Of a stretch of 64,000 nucleotides of DNA, positions 24,725-33,149 are shown piece by piece. The DNA lies in assembly GCF_014873145.1 (NCBI RefSeq), contig NZ_JADBEK010000001.1, forward strand, positions 6,820,001-6,884,000. Reading direction: 5' to 3'. This DNA comes from Nonomuraea angiospora. Lineage in GTDB: Bacteria; Actinomycetota; Actinomycetes; Streptosporangiales; Streptosporangiaceae. Position 1 is the stretch's first letter, and each line of letters begins with the position of its first letter. The translations under genes and the position numbers were made by a program. The notes beneath the pieces are model-generated. The model saw only the letters and a list, made by a program, of their open reading frames with translations. It did no database searches and was not told where the DNA came from.

Positions 24725-25890
24725 CGTGACCAGGTCCACGCGTAGCCGGTGTCCTCGCAGGACAGTGCGCCCTGCCCGAGGTCGAGCGGGCGGAAGGTGT
24801 CCACCATGACGGCCTTCTCGCTCGTCGTCGTGATGCCGCGGGAGACCGCGTCGATCACCGCCTCGACCGCGCCGGGCTGCGGCCCGTGCGTGAACCCGGC
24901 GGGATGCAGCGAGATCGAGCCGATGTCGATGCCCGAGCCCTTGCGCGCGGAGTAGTCGCCGCCCACGTAGAACATGAACTCGTCGGAGTCCACATTGTGG
25001 TGGTTGTACGGGATCGGCACGGACTCCGGATGGAAGTCGAGCGGCCGCGGGCAGAACGAGCAGACCACGAACCCCGGCCCCTCGAACGTCTGGTGGACGG
25101 GCGGCGGCGCGTGCGTCTTCTTCACGATCGGCTCGAAGTCGTCGATGTTGAACGCGAACGGGTAGAGGTAGCCGTCCCAACCGACCACGTCGAACGGGTG
25201 GTTGCGGTAGACCAGCCGGCTCAGCCCGCCCCGCGTGCGCACCAGCACCGGCACCTCCTCGCCCTCGACCGTGAACGGCTCGGCGGGGCTGCGCAGGTCG
25301 CGCTCGCAGTAGGGGGCGTGCTCCAGGAACTGCCCGTACTGCGACAGGTAGCGCTTGGGCGGCCTGATGTGCCCGGCCGCCTCGATGGCCAGCACGCTGA
25401 CCTGGCCGTCCGGGACCCAGCGGTGGATCGTTCCGGTCGGGATGACGATGTAGTCGCCCTCGCCGGCCTCGATCACGCCGTACGTGGACTCGAAGCGGAC
25501 CCGGCCGCCCTGCACGTAGACGCACTCGTCGCCCATCGAGTTGCGGTAGAGCTCGCTCGGCCGGTCGCTGGTGGCGTACGACAATCGGACGTCGCCGTTG
25601 CCCGCCAGCAGCATGCGCCCCGTGACCAGGTCGCCCGCGCTGGACAGCTCCTGCGTGCGGAAATGGCGCGGCGAGAGCGGCAGGTTGGGCTCCAGCCGGG
25701 TCTCCACCGTCGGCGTGACCGCCTCCGCCTTGACGATCGCGGTCGGCAGGTAGCGGTGGTAGAGCAGCGAGGAGTCGGACGAGAAGCCTTCCTCGCCCAT
25801 CAGCTCCTCGGCGTAGAGACCGCCGTCCGGCCGCCTGAACTGCACGTGCCGTTTGCGCGGCACCTCCCCAACGACGCGGTAGTACGGCAT
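24721..25890 (-). CDS. hmgA: Homogentisate 1,2-dioxygenase
   Basis: This 389-residue cupin-type dioxygenase opens the ring of homogentisate to maleylacetoacetate using Fe(II) and oxygen. Typical sequences include YHRYLPTAIV, the cupin strand YIVIPTGTIHRW, and the metal-site region YNHHNVDSDEFMFYVGG with ISLHPAGFTHGP downstream. Length matches bacterial HmgA proteins of the shorter type. The ATG follows GGAGGCAGCGG. It is the first gene of the operon with the unknown gene and fahA. A palindromic IclR-type site lies 17 bases upstream of the start, and a divergent IclR gene sits next to it. Confidence 0.96.
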   Translation of the reverse strand: MPYYRVVGEVPRKRHVQFRRPDGGLYAEELMGEEGFSSDSSLLYHRYLPTAIVKAEAVTPTVETRLEPNLPLSPRHFRTQELSSAGDLVTGRMLLAGNGDVRLSYATSDRPSELYRNSMGDECVYVQGGRVRFESTYGVIEAGEGDYIVIPTGTIHRWVPDGQVSVLAIEAAGHIRPPKRYLSQYGQFLEHAPYCERDLRSPAEPFTVEGEEVPVLVRTRGGLSRLVYRNHPFDVVGWDGYLYPFAFNIDDFEPIVKKTHAPPPVHQTFEGPGFVVCSFCPRPLDFHPESVPIPYNHHNVDSDEFMFYVGGDYSARKGSGIDIGSISLHPAGFTHGPQPGAVEAVIDAVSRGITTTSEKAVMVDTFRPLDLGQGALSCEDTGYAWTWSR

Positions 25891-25906
25891 CCGCTGCCTC
25901 CATGAT

Positions 25907-25921
25907 GTCCGTTTATCGGAC
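25907..25921. promoter_or_regulatory. IclR-type operator upstream of hmgA
   Basis: GTCCGTTTATCGGAC is a 15-bp dyad with the GTxCG-N5-CGxAC spacing seen at operators of IclR aromatic-catabolism regulators such as PobR/PcaU (GTTCG...CGAAC type). It lies between the hmgA start and the divergent IclR gene, the expected place for local control. Confidence 0.6.
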
Positions 25922-25969
25922 GAATATGTCCTTTATATGTGACAACCGTCCGCCATCGACCTGGAGATG

Positions 25970-26599
25970 TCAACCCAGCGCGGCGGCCAGCTCGGCGGCG
26001 GCGGCGACCACCCGAGGGCCCGTGGGCTCCTCGAGCGGCCCGAACGTCACCACCCCCACCGACGCCTCCAACCAGGGCAGCCCGGTGACGGGCGCGGCGA
26101 CGCCCCGCGCCCCTTCCTGCAACTGCCCCTCCGTCGCGAAGTAGTCGTCACGCCCCTCGCGCAGCGCCAGGATCGCCTGCCCCGCCGCGCCTTTCGTCAG
26201 CGGATGGCGCGAGCCCTCGCGGTAGGCCACGTGCATGTCGGTCCAGGACGGCTCCACCACCGCCACGGCCAGCCCGTCGTCGCCCTCGGCCACGGTCAGG
26301 TGCGCGGTCGCGCCCACGTCCTCGGCCAGCCGCCGCAGCGTCGGCACCGCCGCGGCCCGCAGCAGCGGCTGCACGGCCTGCGCCAGCACCAGCACCCCGA
26401 ACCCGAGATGCACCCGCCCCTCGGCGTCCCGCCGCACGAACCCCTCGTTCATCAGCGTCGTCAGCAGCCGGTACACCACGGGACGGCTCAGCGACAGCTC
26501 GGCGCTCAGCTCGGTGGGCGTCCGGCCACCCCTCCCGTCGGCGAGCAGTCTCAGCAGGCGAAGCCCGCGTTCCAGGGTCTGAGCGGATTCAGCGGCCAT
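25970..26599 (-). CDS. IclR-family regulator, likely of the homogentisate operon
   Basis: This 209-residue protein has an N-terminal winged helix (SAQTLERGLRLLRLLADG, then LSLSRPVVYRLLTTLMNEGFV). The C-terminal IclR effector domain contains REGSRHPLTKGAAGQAILA and GVAAPVTGLPWLEASVGVV. The protein is shorter than the typical 250 residues, with a compact effector domain. It lies upstream of hmgA on the same strand, 79 bases before it, and a GTCCG-N5-CGGAC dyad lies between, so control of tyrosine/homogentisate catabolism is likely. GATAAT lies seven bases before the ATG (26599), suggesting leaderless transcription. Confidence 0.9.
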   Translation of the reverse strand: MAAESAQTLERGLRLLRLLADGRGGRTPTELSAELSLSRPVVYRLLTTLMNEGFVRRDAEGRVHLGFGVLVLAQAVQPLLRAAAVPTLRRLAEDVGATAHLTVAEGDDGLAVAVVEPSWTDMHVAYREGSRHPLTKGAAGQAILALREGRDDYFATEGQLQEGARGVAAPVTGLPWLEASVGVVTFGPLEEPTGPRVVAAAAELAAALG

Positions 26600-26630
26600 G
26601 CGACCGATTATCCAGTGACTGTTCGCGCTG

Positions 26631-26714
26631 GCGAGGGAGCGCCGTTGCCTGGACTGAGGAGCGTCGGGAGCGTAGCGACCAGAGCGACGAGGGAAGGCAA
26701 CGGCGCTCCCTCGC
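26631..26714. repeat. 20-bp perfect inverted repeat element
   Basis: GCGAGGGAGCGCCGTTGCCT (26631-26650) is repeated as its exact reverse complement at 26695-26714, with 44 bases between. In RNA this would be a long stem carrying a loop rich in GAGCG/TAGCG motifs. It lies between the IclR gene and the secreted Ig-like gene. No transposase or coding frame is associated. It may be a terminator for antisense transcripts or a small non-autonomous mobile element. Confidence 0.75.
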
Positions 26715-26723
26715 GACCGAGCC

Positions 26724-26742
26724 GCCTCCACGGAGTGGAGGC
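26724..26742. repeat. GCCTCCAC-GGA-GTGGAGGC hairpin
   Basis: A perfect 8-bp stem with a GGA loop, directly after the long inverted repeat. A near-identical hairpin (GCCTCAC-GGA-GTGAGGC) occurs at 42086-42102 before a LysR gene. Both are followed by GCC, an A/G-rich stretch and AGCACGGGT. Confidence 0.6.
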
Positions 26743-26786
26743 CATAAGCACGGGTACTTACCCGGGGGGAAAGGTCGGGGGTGGCC

Positions 26787-27407
26787 ATGCGGCAGTGGTG
26801 GATGTTCCTGCTTGCGGGTTTTGCCGTGTGCGCGTTGTCCGCCGCCGTGCCCTCCCTCACCATGACGCCGATGTCCCGGCAGCTCCCCCTCGACCCCGTA
26901 CACGAGAGCCTGGTCGAGGACACCTTCTACCTCACCGAGGGCATCGAGGTGCACCAGCGGCTCCTGCCCGCCGCGAAGGGCGTCACGTTCCGCCCCGGCT
27001 ACCTCACGGTCGGGATCAGGGTCGATCAGGGCGGCCGGCTGTACGGCACGCCGCAGCGCTCCGGCACCTACCTCGCCGCCGTCCGGATGTGCGCGGGACA
27101 GTCGTGCCAGAACCAGCGGCTCACCTTCGTGGTGCTCGGCAACGTGCCGTGGGAGCCGCGCGAGCTGACCTTCCCCGGCCGGGCCGGCACCCCGCTGAAC
27201 GGGGAGATCGGCATCAACGGCGGCCCGTCCGGCGTGATACCGACCTTCACCGTGACCGACCGCGCCAAGCTGCCCCGCGACGTGGTCATCGGGCCCGACG
27301 GCCACGTGAGCGGCGTGCCCGTGGCCGCGGGCATCTCCGAGGTGCCGGTGCGGATCTGCGTGGCGGGAAACTGCGCGGGCGTCGTGGTACGGCTCATCAT
27401 CGCCTGA
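26787..27407 (+). CDS. Secreted or membrane-anchored protein with two Ig-like (He_PIG-type) repeats
   Basis: This 206-residue protein has an N-terminal signal/anchor (MRQWWMFLLAGFAVCALSAA). Two similar beta-rich modules follow (GYLTVGIRVDQGGRLYGTPQ with SGTYLAAVRMCAGQSC, then DVVIGPDGHVSGVPVAAGIS with VRICVAGNC). The pattern G-x-L-x-G-T/V-P...G-T-Y matches putative Ig domains of the He_PIG type. Each module ends with a cysteine pair, probably a disulfide. The function is unknown; adhesion or binding at the cell surface is plausible. The ATG at 26787 follows GGGGG; GTG at 26781 is also in frame. Confidence 0.8.
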   Translation: MRQWWMFLLAGFAVCALSAAVPSLTMTPMSRQLPLDPVHESLVEDTFYLTEGIEVHQRLLPAAKGVTFRPGYLTVGIRVDQGGRLYGTPQRSGTYLAAVRMCAGQSCQNQRLTFVVLGNVPWEPRELTFPGRAGTPLNGEIGINGGPSGVIPTFTVTDRAKLPRDVVIGPDGHVSGVPVAAGISEVPVRICVAGNCAGVVVRLIIA

Positions 27408-27533
27408 GCCCGCCCTTCCGGCGCACCCGTGGTAGGGCTCGCCTCACCGGAACTCGGCGGCCAGCGGGCATGCCCCCACCCCGCCCGAAAGCGGACACTT
27501 CAGGCGTAGTCATTCACCTTTGGAGGCCACGCC

Positions 27534-28001
27534 ATGACCACCGTCCTCGACACCCCCCGCGGGACCGACCCGCCGCCCGTCATCCAGACCGCCGCCATGC
27601 TCTGGCTGGTCGCCGTCGCCTTCGGGGCGCTGGAGACCGTGCTGGTGGTCTCCGAGCAGCTGTACACGGGCGCCTCCACGCTCGCCGAACTGCTGCCGCA
27701 GGTCGCGATCCGGCTGGCGGTGTTCGCGGGGGCCGCCTTCCTGGCGCTGCGGCTCAAGGCCGGGGCGAACTGGGCGCGCCTGACCCTCGCCGTGACCCTC
27801 GGCGTCTTCGGCACGCTCTCGCTCGTGATCGGCCCCGTCCAGTGGCTGCTGGCCGGCGGCTCGATCGCCGAGGCCGTCGCCGGGGCGGACGCGATGGGGC
27901 TGATCTTCGCGGCCAGCCGGATCCTGCACGTGGTGGCCGTGCTGGGGGCGGTGACGCTGATGTTCCAGCCCAGGGCCAACGCCTACTTCAGGTCAGCTTG
28001 A
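27534..28001 (+). CDS. Four-helix integral membrane protein, unknown
   Basis: This 155-residue protein has four predicted membrane helices (AAMLWLVAVAFGALETVLVV, VAIRLAVFAGAAFLALRL, LTLAVTLGVFGTLSLVIGPV, ASRILHVVAVLGAVTLMF) after a Pro-rich cytoplasmic start. Such small proteins are common in actinomycetes, and I cannot assign a role. TTTGGAGG precedes the ATG. The last nine bases overlap the convergent MFS gene. Confidence 0.8.
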   Translation: MTTVLDTPRGTDPPPVIQTAAMLWLVAVAFGALETVLVVSEQLYTGASTLAELLPQVAIRLAVFAGAAFLALRLKAGANWARLTLAVTLGVFGTLSLVIGPVQWLLAGGSIAEAVAGADAMGLIFAASRILHVVAVLGAVTLMFQPRANAYFRSA

Positions 28002-29234
28002 GATCGGCTCCCGCTCGGGGGCGCGCAGGTTGCGCACCCCGGGAGCCAGCAGGGCGGCGAGGGTGGACAGCACGATGATGACGGCACAGGCGAGCAGCGT
28101 CTCCTCCGTGCCGAACAGGTCGGCCGCCTGCCCCGCCAGCAGCAGCCCGATCGGCCCGAACATCATCGACCCGAGCATGTCGTACGAGCTCACCCGCGAC
28201 AGCGACTCGGCCGGGACCTCGCGCTGCATCGTGGTCTGCCACAGGACGCCGAACACGTCGAAGCACACCCCCAGCACGAACGCCCCGGCCACGATCGCCC
28301 AGAGCGGCGCGTCCAGCCCGAGCAGCACGTACGGCAGCGCGGGCGGCAGGCAGAGCAGCACGGCCACCAGGATCGGCCGGCGCGGCCGCAGCCGCATCGC
28401 GACCAGCACGCCGACGATCGTCCCGACCGCCTCGCCCGCCAGGAACGCCGACCAGGCCGCGGGCCCGCCCAGCGTCTCCTTCGCGATCAGCGGGCCGAGC
28501 ACCCCGTGACCGGCCTGGATGGCCATGACCATCAGCGAGAACTGCGCGACCACCACCCAGATCCACTGCCGCGAGCTGAACTCCCGCCAGCCGTCCCGCA
28601 GGTCGGCCAGCACCGAGTGCCGCTCCCGCGAGCCGGCGACCGGCTCCATCCGCAGCAGCGCCAGCAGCGCGCCCGCCACCGCGAACATCGCGCCGCTCAC
28701 CACCAGCGCCCAGCCCCCGCCCCACAGCACCACCGTGCCGCCGCCCAGCACCGCGCCCGCCACCCGCGCGGCGTTCTGGCCCAGGCCGAGCAGGGCGTTG
28801 CCGGCCTGCAGCCGGTCGGGCGGCACGACCTCGGGGATGATCCCGGTCAGCGCCGGGAACATGACCGCGATGCCCACCCCGGTCACCCCCGCCGCCGCGG
28901 ACAGCGCGGGCAGCGGGGTCCAGCCGATGAGCAGCATCGCGCCCAGTGCGAGGAACCCCACCGCCATCAGGGACTCACCGGCCATCATCACCCACTTGCG
29001 CGGCAACCGGTCCGCCAGCACCCCGCCGAACAGGATGAACACGATCATGGGCACCGTCTCGGCGGTGAGCACGACGGACAGGGTCGCGGCGGTGGCGCCG
29101 GGCAGGCCGAGCACGCCGAACGCCAGGGCCACCGGTGCGAACGCGCTGCCCAGGACCGAGAGGGTGCGCGCCGACAGCAGCAGCGCGAAACGGCGATCCC
29201 GGAGCAGCCCGAGATCGCTGAGATAACTGTGCAC
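27993..29234 (-). CDS. MFS transporter (enterobactin-exporter-like drug efflux type)
   Basis: This 413-residue protein has about 12 membrane helices. The conserved loop 2-3 motif is GGVLADRLPRKWVMMAGE, and the overall layout is that of the EntS/Bcr-like MFS_3 exporters (FALLLSARTLSVLGSAFAPVA). The likely start is GTG at 29234 because GGGGGG lies seven bases upstream; an in-frame ATG at 29270 is an alternative. The substrate is unknown. It diverges from the MmpL-like gene across roughly 180 bases and converges on the small membrane-protein gene. Confidence 0.9.
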   Translation of the reverse strand: MHSYLSDLGLLRDRRFALLLSARTLSVLGSAFAPVALAFGVLGLPGATAATLSVVLTAETVPMIVFILFGGVLADRLPRKWVMMAGESLMAVGFLALGAMLLIGWTPLPALSAAAGVTGVGIAVMFPALTGIIPEVVPPDRLQAGNALLGLGQNAARVAGAVLGGGTVVLWGGGWALVVSGAMFAVAGALLALLRMEPVAGSRERHSVLADLRDGWREFSSRQWIWVVVAQFSLMVMAIQAGHGVLGPLIAKETLGGPAAWSAFLAGEAVGTIVGVLVAMRLRPRRPILVAVLLCLPPALPYVLLGLDAPLWAIVAGAFVLGVCFDVFGVLWQTTMQREVPAESLSRVSSYDMLGSMMFGPIGLLLAGQAADLFGTEETLLACAVIIVLSTLAALLAPGVRNLRAPEREPISS

Positions 29235-29411
29235 CGGCACGCCCCCCTGAAAACAGTCAAACCCCGCCATTCTGCCGAGTTCTCTCACTGATGTCGCCTG
29301 AATATTGGTCCCGCTGACAAGAGCGGAAGCCGAATATGTGCGCGTTTGGCAAGAATCCGGCCTCGATCTCCCGTAATTTGCTAGGACCCTGCTGTCGGCG
29401 AGGGGACTCCA

Positions 29412-31664
29412 TTGGGGCGGCTGGTCTATCGCGGTAGATGGACGCTGCTGGCGCTGAGCCTGGTGGCGGCCCTGCTCGTCGCGCCGCTGGCGCTGTCCGG
29501 GCGGGCGGCGGGCGGCGGCTTCGAGGACCCGCGCGCCGGCTCGGCGACCGCCGCGCGCATGAGCGCGGAGTGGTACGCCGGCCAGAGCCCCGACGTGGTC
29601 GTCCTCTACCGGCACCCGGCGGTCAAGGTGCGCGACCCGCGCTACAAGAAGGCGGTGCACGACTCGCTGCGCGGGCTGCCGGCCCAGTACGTGCGCGGGA
29701 TGGCCACGTACTGGACGACCGGGTCGAAGGCGATGGTGTCCAGGGACGGGCATTCGACGTACGCGATCGTCACGCTGAAGGGCGCCAAGCGGGCGAGCTA
29801 CGCGGCCGTCGCGGCGCGGCTCAGGACCGTCCAGAACCTGCGCGTCGCGGTCGGCGGGCCGGTGCCGGTGCGGGCCGAGCTCGACGGCGAGGCCGCCGCC
29901 GACCTGGCCCGCGCGGCGGCCGTCGCGGCGCCGGTGCTGCTGGTGCTGCTCGTGGTGGTGTTCGGGAGCCTGGTGGCGGCCCTGTTGCCGCTGGTCGTGG
30001 GGGTGCTCGCGGTGCTCGGCGCGCTGGCGCTGCTGCCCGGGGTGTCCGTCTACTCCTTCTACGCCGTCGTGCTCCTCGGGCTCGGGCTGGCGGCCGAGTT
30101 CTCGCTGCTCCTGCTCAGGGCGTTCAGGCAGGAGATCGGCGGCGGGGCGTCGAACGAGCAGGCCGTGGCGGGCACGGTGGCCACGGCCGGGCGGACCGTG
30201 GCGGTGGCCGGGGTGAGCGTGGCCGCGTCGCTGCTGGGGCTGGTGCTGTTCCCGCAGCCGTTCCTGGGCTCGCTCGGGTGGGCGGCGGCGGCCGTGGCGC
30301 TGGTCACCTCGGCGGTCGCGCTGCTCGTGGCGCCCGCCCTGCTGGGGGTGCTCGGGCGGCGCGTGGACGCGCTGCGCGTCAGGCCCATGCCCGTACGGCG
30401 GGACGGCGGGCCGCGGGACGGCGTGGCGCGCCGGCCGGTCGTGTCCCTGGTGGCGGTGACGATCGTGCTGGTCGCGCTGGCGGGACCGCTCCTGGGCGTC
30501 GAGTTCGGGAACGCGGACCACCGGGCGCTGCCCGCCGCCTCCGAGGGCCGCAGGGTGGCCGAGACGATCGAGCGCGACTTCGCCAGGAACGCCCTGTCGC
30601 CGATCGACGTGCACGTCGTGGTCGAGCCGCTGGACGGCACCGCCGTCACCGCGCTCGACGTCCGCCCCATCACGGAGCGGCTGGAGCGGCTGCCGCACGT
30701 CACCGGCGTCGAGACGGCGGGCCTGTCGCGGCCGAACCGCGCCGTGCGGCTGGCCGTCCGCCACGACCTCGATCCCCTGTCGGCGCAGGCCGGGGAGCTG
30801 GTCGCCGCGATCAGGTCCGCGGCCGCGGGGCCGGACGTCCGGCAGGTCGTGGTCGGCGGGCCCGTCGCGGCGCGGCTGGACCTCCTGGCCGGCCTCTCCG
30901 GCACGCTGCCGTGGCTGGCGGTGGTGGTGTGCTCGGCGATGGCGGCGGTGCTGTCGCTCGCCTTCGGGTCGCTGGTGCTGCCCGTTCCGGCGGTGGTGGC
31001 GAGCCTGCTGTCGGCCGGCGCGTCGTTCGGGGTGATCGGCTGGGTGTTCCGGAGCGGCTTCCTGGGGTTCGCCGGCCCCCTGGACGTCTCCGTCGCGCTG
31101 CTGATCGGGGTCGTGGCGTTCGGGCTGTCGGTCGTCCACCAGGTGTTCCTGGTCTCGGAGGCGCGTACGGGGGGCTCCACGGCGGCGGAGCCGCGGGAGG
31201 TGATCATCGGTGCGGCGCTGCTGATGGTGGCGGTCGGCGGGGCGTTCGCGACGGCCGGGATCGCGGTGGTGCGGCTGCTCGGAGTGGGCCTGGGCGTGGC
31301 GGTCGCGGTGGACGCCGTGCTGGTGCGGCTGCTGCTGGTGCCCGCCGCCATGCGGCTGCTGGGCCCGGCGAACTGGTGGCCGCTGCGTGCCCCCGGGGCA
31401 GCTGCCGCGGCCCCGGGTGTCCACGAGATCGAGCCGCCCCGCGAGACGCCCGGTCCCCCGCGCGATCGGCGTCCGTTGACGGCCGGGCGGCCCGCGATCA
31501 CCGTCAAGGGGCGGCCCGCCGTCTTCGGCGCGGACACCGATCCGGTGCCGATGCCCGCCGAGCCCCCGCGACCGGAATGGGTGAAGGTGGCGGCGGGGCG
31601 CACCAGGGCGGTACGCGCCGACCCCGGCGGGGCCGGCTGGACGTGGGTCGAGGTGGACGACTGA
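29412..31664 (+). CDS. MmpL/RND-family membrane protein, degenerate at the proton-relay positions
   Basis: This 750-residue protein has the MmpL layout: helix 1, a soluble domain, helices 2-6 (from VLLVLLVVVFGSLVAALLPL), a second soluble domain (residues of about 345-480), then helices 7-12. In functional MmpL proteins each half carries an Asp-Tyr pair in GxGxDYxLFLxSRxREE. Here these read GLGLAAEFSLLLLRAFRQE and FGLSVVHQVFLVSEA, lacking the aspartates. The C-terminal 90 residues are a Pro/Arg-rich cytoplasmic tail ending WTWVEVDD. The start is an unusual TTG (29412) six bases after AGGGG. Lipid export is known for the family, but active transport here is doubtful. Confidence 0.85.
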   Translation: MGRLVYRGRWTLLALSLVAALLVAPLALSGRAAGGGFEDPRAGSATAARMSAEWYAGQSPDVVVLYRHPAVKVRDPRYKKAVHDSLRGLPAQYVRGMATYWTTGSKAMVSRDGHSTYAIVTLKGAKRASYAAVAARLRTVQNLRVAVGGPVPVRAELDGEAAADLARAAAVAAPVLLVLLVVVFGSLVAALLPLVVGVLAVLGALALLPGVSVYSFYAVVLLGLGLAAEFSLLLLRAFRQEIGGGASNEQAVAGTVATAGRTVAVAGVSVAASLLGLVLFPQPFLGSLGWAAAAVALVTSAVALLVAPALLGVLGRRVDALRVRPMPVRRDGGPRDGVARRPVVSLVAVTIVLVALAGPLLGVEFGNADHRALPAASEGRRVAETIERDFARNALSPIDVHVVVEPLDGTAVTALDVRPITERLERLPHVTGVETAGLSRPNRAVRLAVRHDLDPLSAQAGELVAAIRSAAAGPDVRQVVVGGPVAARLDLLAGLSGTLPWLAVVVCSAMAAVLSLAFGSLVLPVPAVVASLLSAGASFGVIGWVFRSGFLGFAGPLDVSVALLIGVVAFGLSVVHQVFLVSEARTGGSTAAEPREVIIGAALLMVAVGGAFATAGIAVVRLLGVGLGVAVAVDAVLVRLLLVPAAMRLLGPANWWPLRAPGAAAAAPGVHEIEPPRETPGPPRDRRPLTAGRPAITVKGRPAVFGADTDPVPMPAEPPRPEWVKVAAGRTRAVRADPGGAGWTWVEVDD

Positions 31665-31792
31665 AAGTCGTAACTGGCGCAGCTACTTCCCGTCGAATAG
31701 TGCGTGAAGAAGCCATAGATCTCATTGAACGTTATTGATCGTCCGGATAGTGTGCGGTATGCCCACGATCATCCCCTGGAAGTAAAGGTGCC

Positions 31793-33088
31793 ATGCGAAA
31801 GCGGCTACGGCAGATCTTCGTCATCGGATTAGCCCTCTCGCTCCTGGGCGTCGGCGTCCCGGCATGGTCGCAGGACGACCCCCGAGGCTGTAATGACCTG
31901 ATGTCCGCCGACACCCCGGCGTACGTCGTCTGCCGGTGGCTGGCCACCCCCGAGGAGGCCGCGGACATCGCGAAGTTCTGGCTGGACAACGACGGCGAGC
32001 ACATGAAGGAAGCCGGTCCCCCGAACCCGATCACGGTGGACTGCACCGAAGAGGGCAACTTCTGCCCGACCGACTCCGAGGGCGACGGCCAGCTGCACGA
32101 CGGCGACTCCCCGGACGTCCCCGGCGCCGAGGACGGCGGCACGCCTGAATGCCAGAACGGCGACCAGTGCGGCTACGTCGACCCCACCGGCGTCAGCGCC
32201 GCCGACAAGGAGTCCGCGCAGGAGACCCCGGCCGGCAAGGCCGCCCAGGCCGCCGTCCAGACGACCATGCGCCTGTGGATCGAGACCGAGCTGGCCGACG
32301 ACTACAAGGCCGGCAAGCTGGCCGAGGGCGTCAAGAAGATCGCCGCGCTCGTCGCCGCGCAGCCCGGGGTGGTCGGCGTCCGCTTCACCTCGCAGCTCGG
32401 CTACAACAAGACGTTCGCCACGGCGGACGAGCTGGACAAGTTCGTCAACGAGGCCACGGTCGCGCTGCGTACCGCGGTGCCGGGCAAGAAGCTGGCCGCG
32501 CACACGGTGGTGCCGCTGTTCGGCTGCGGCGCGAACGACGCCTGCAAGGCCGAGATGACCAAGAAGTACCCGCTGCTCGACCCCGACCGCATCGGCGCCT
32601 GGCTCTCCAAGGGCCTGATCGACCAGCTCTCCCTGGACGACGGCCACCTGGGCACCGAGTACGCCACCTGGAAGATCGACGCCACCGAGGCCCAGCGCAA
32701 CCAGTGGATCCAGGTCCGCGCCCGCGCCTGGGACGCCTACGCCCAGATCGCCAGCGAGGACGCCTCCTTCGCCGCCGCCGGCGCCTCCAACCTCACCGAG
32801 GAGCAGGCCACCAAGGCGATCACCGAGCGCATCGCGTCCCCGCTCCAGGACGACGCCGCCGAGACGGTCACCCTGTGGACGCGCTGGCAGAACGACCAGG
32901 GCCAGGTCAGCCGGATGTACGGCGAGAAGTGGGCCGCCAACGTCACCTGGGACCAGCTCAAGAAGCTCGACGCGGTCCGCCCCCGCCTGGCCACCATCTA
33001 CGACCCGGCCAACCCCGAGGTCGACGTGGCCACCGACCTGAAGAACCTGGCGGAGGTCTTCGGCCAGGTCTACCTGCACGCCGCCTGA
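31793..33088 (+). CDS. Large secreted protein of unknown function
   Basis: This 431-residue protein has a signal peptide (LRQIFVIGLALSLLGVGVPA, cleaved near AWSQ). A cysteine-containing acidic N-terminal region follows (DCTEEGNFCPTDSEGDGQLH, ECQNGDQCG). The long C-terminal domain alternates strand and helix (GVVGVRFTSQLGYNKTF, KLAAHTVVPLFGCGANDACK, GLIDQLSLDDGHLGTEYATW), which hints at a TIM-barrel-like fold, and is rich in Trp and Asp. I recognise no family or active site. The ATG at 31793 gives MRKRLRQIFV; a weak GGAAG lies upstream. It ends just before a strong terminator. Confidence 0.85.
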   Translation: MRKRLRQIFVIGLALSLLGVGVPAWSQDDPRGCNDLMSADTPAYVVCRWLATPEEAADIAKFWLDNDGEHMKEAGPPNPITVDCTEEGNFCPTDSEGDGQLHDGDSPDVPGAEDGGTPECQNGDQCGYVDPTGVSAADKESAQETPAGKAAQAAVQTTMRLWIETELADDYKAGKLAEGVKKIAALVAAQPGVVGVRFTSQLGYNKTFATADELDKFVNEATVALRTAVPGKKLAAHTVVPLFGCGANDACKAEMTKKYPLLDPDRIGAWLSKGLIDQLSLDDGHLGTEYATWKIDATEAQRNQWIQVRARAWDAYAQIASEDASFAAAGASNLTEEQATKAITERIASPLQDDAAETVTLWTRWQNDQGQVSRMYGEKWAANVTWDQLKKLDAVRPRLATIYDPANPEVDVATDLKNLAEVFGQVYLHAA

Positions 33089-33111
33089 GACTTACCCGCA
33101 GAAGCACGAGA

Positions 33112-33142
33112 CCGGCCAGGAGCGCGATTGCGCCCTGGCCGG
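33112..33142. terminator. Strong bidirectional terminator hairpin
   Basis: CCGGCCAGG (33112-33120) pairs with CCTGGCCGG (33134-33142), and GCG/GCG pairing extends the stem inside the loop. It separates the convergent secreted-protein and aldo/keto-reductase genes. Confidence 0.8.
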
Positions 33143-33149
33143 CCGCATT

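Noticed and set aside
29272..31424. N-terminal extension of the MFS frame across the MmpL-like gene
   Set aside because: The MFS sequence begins at about residue 1 from GTG 29234; the upstream part is antisense to the MmpL-like gene and carries no domain.
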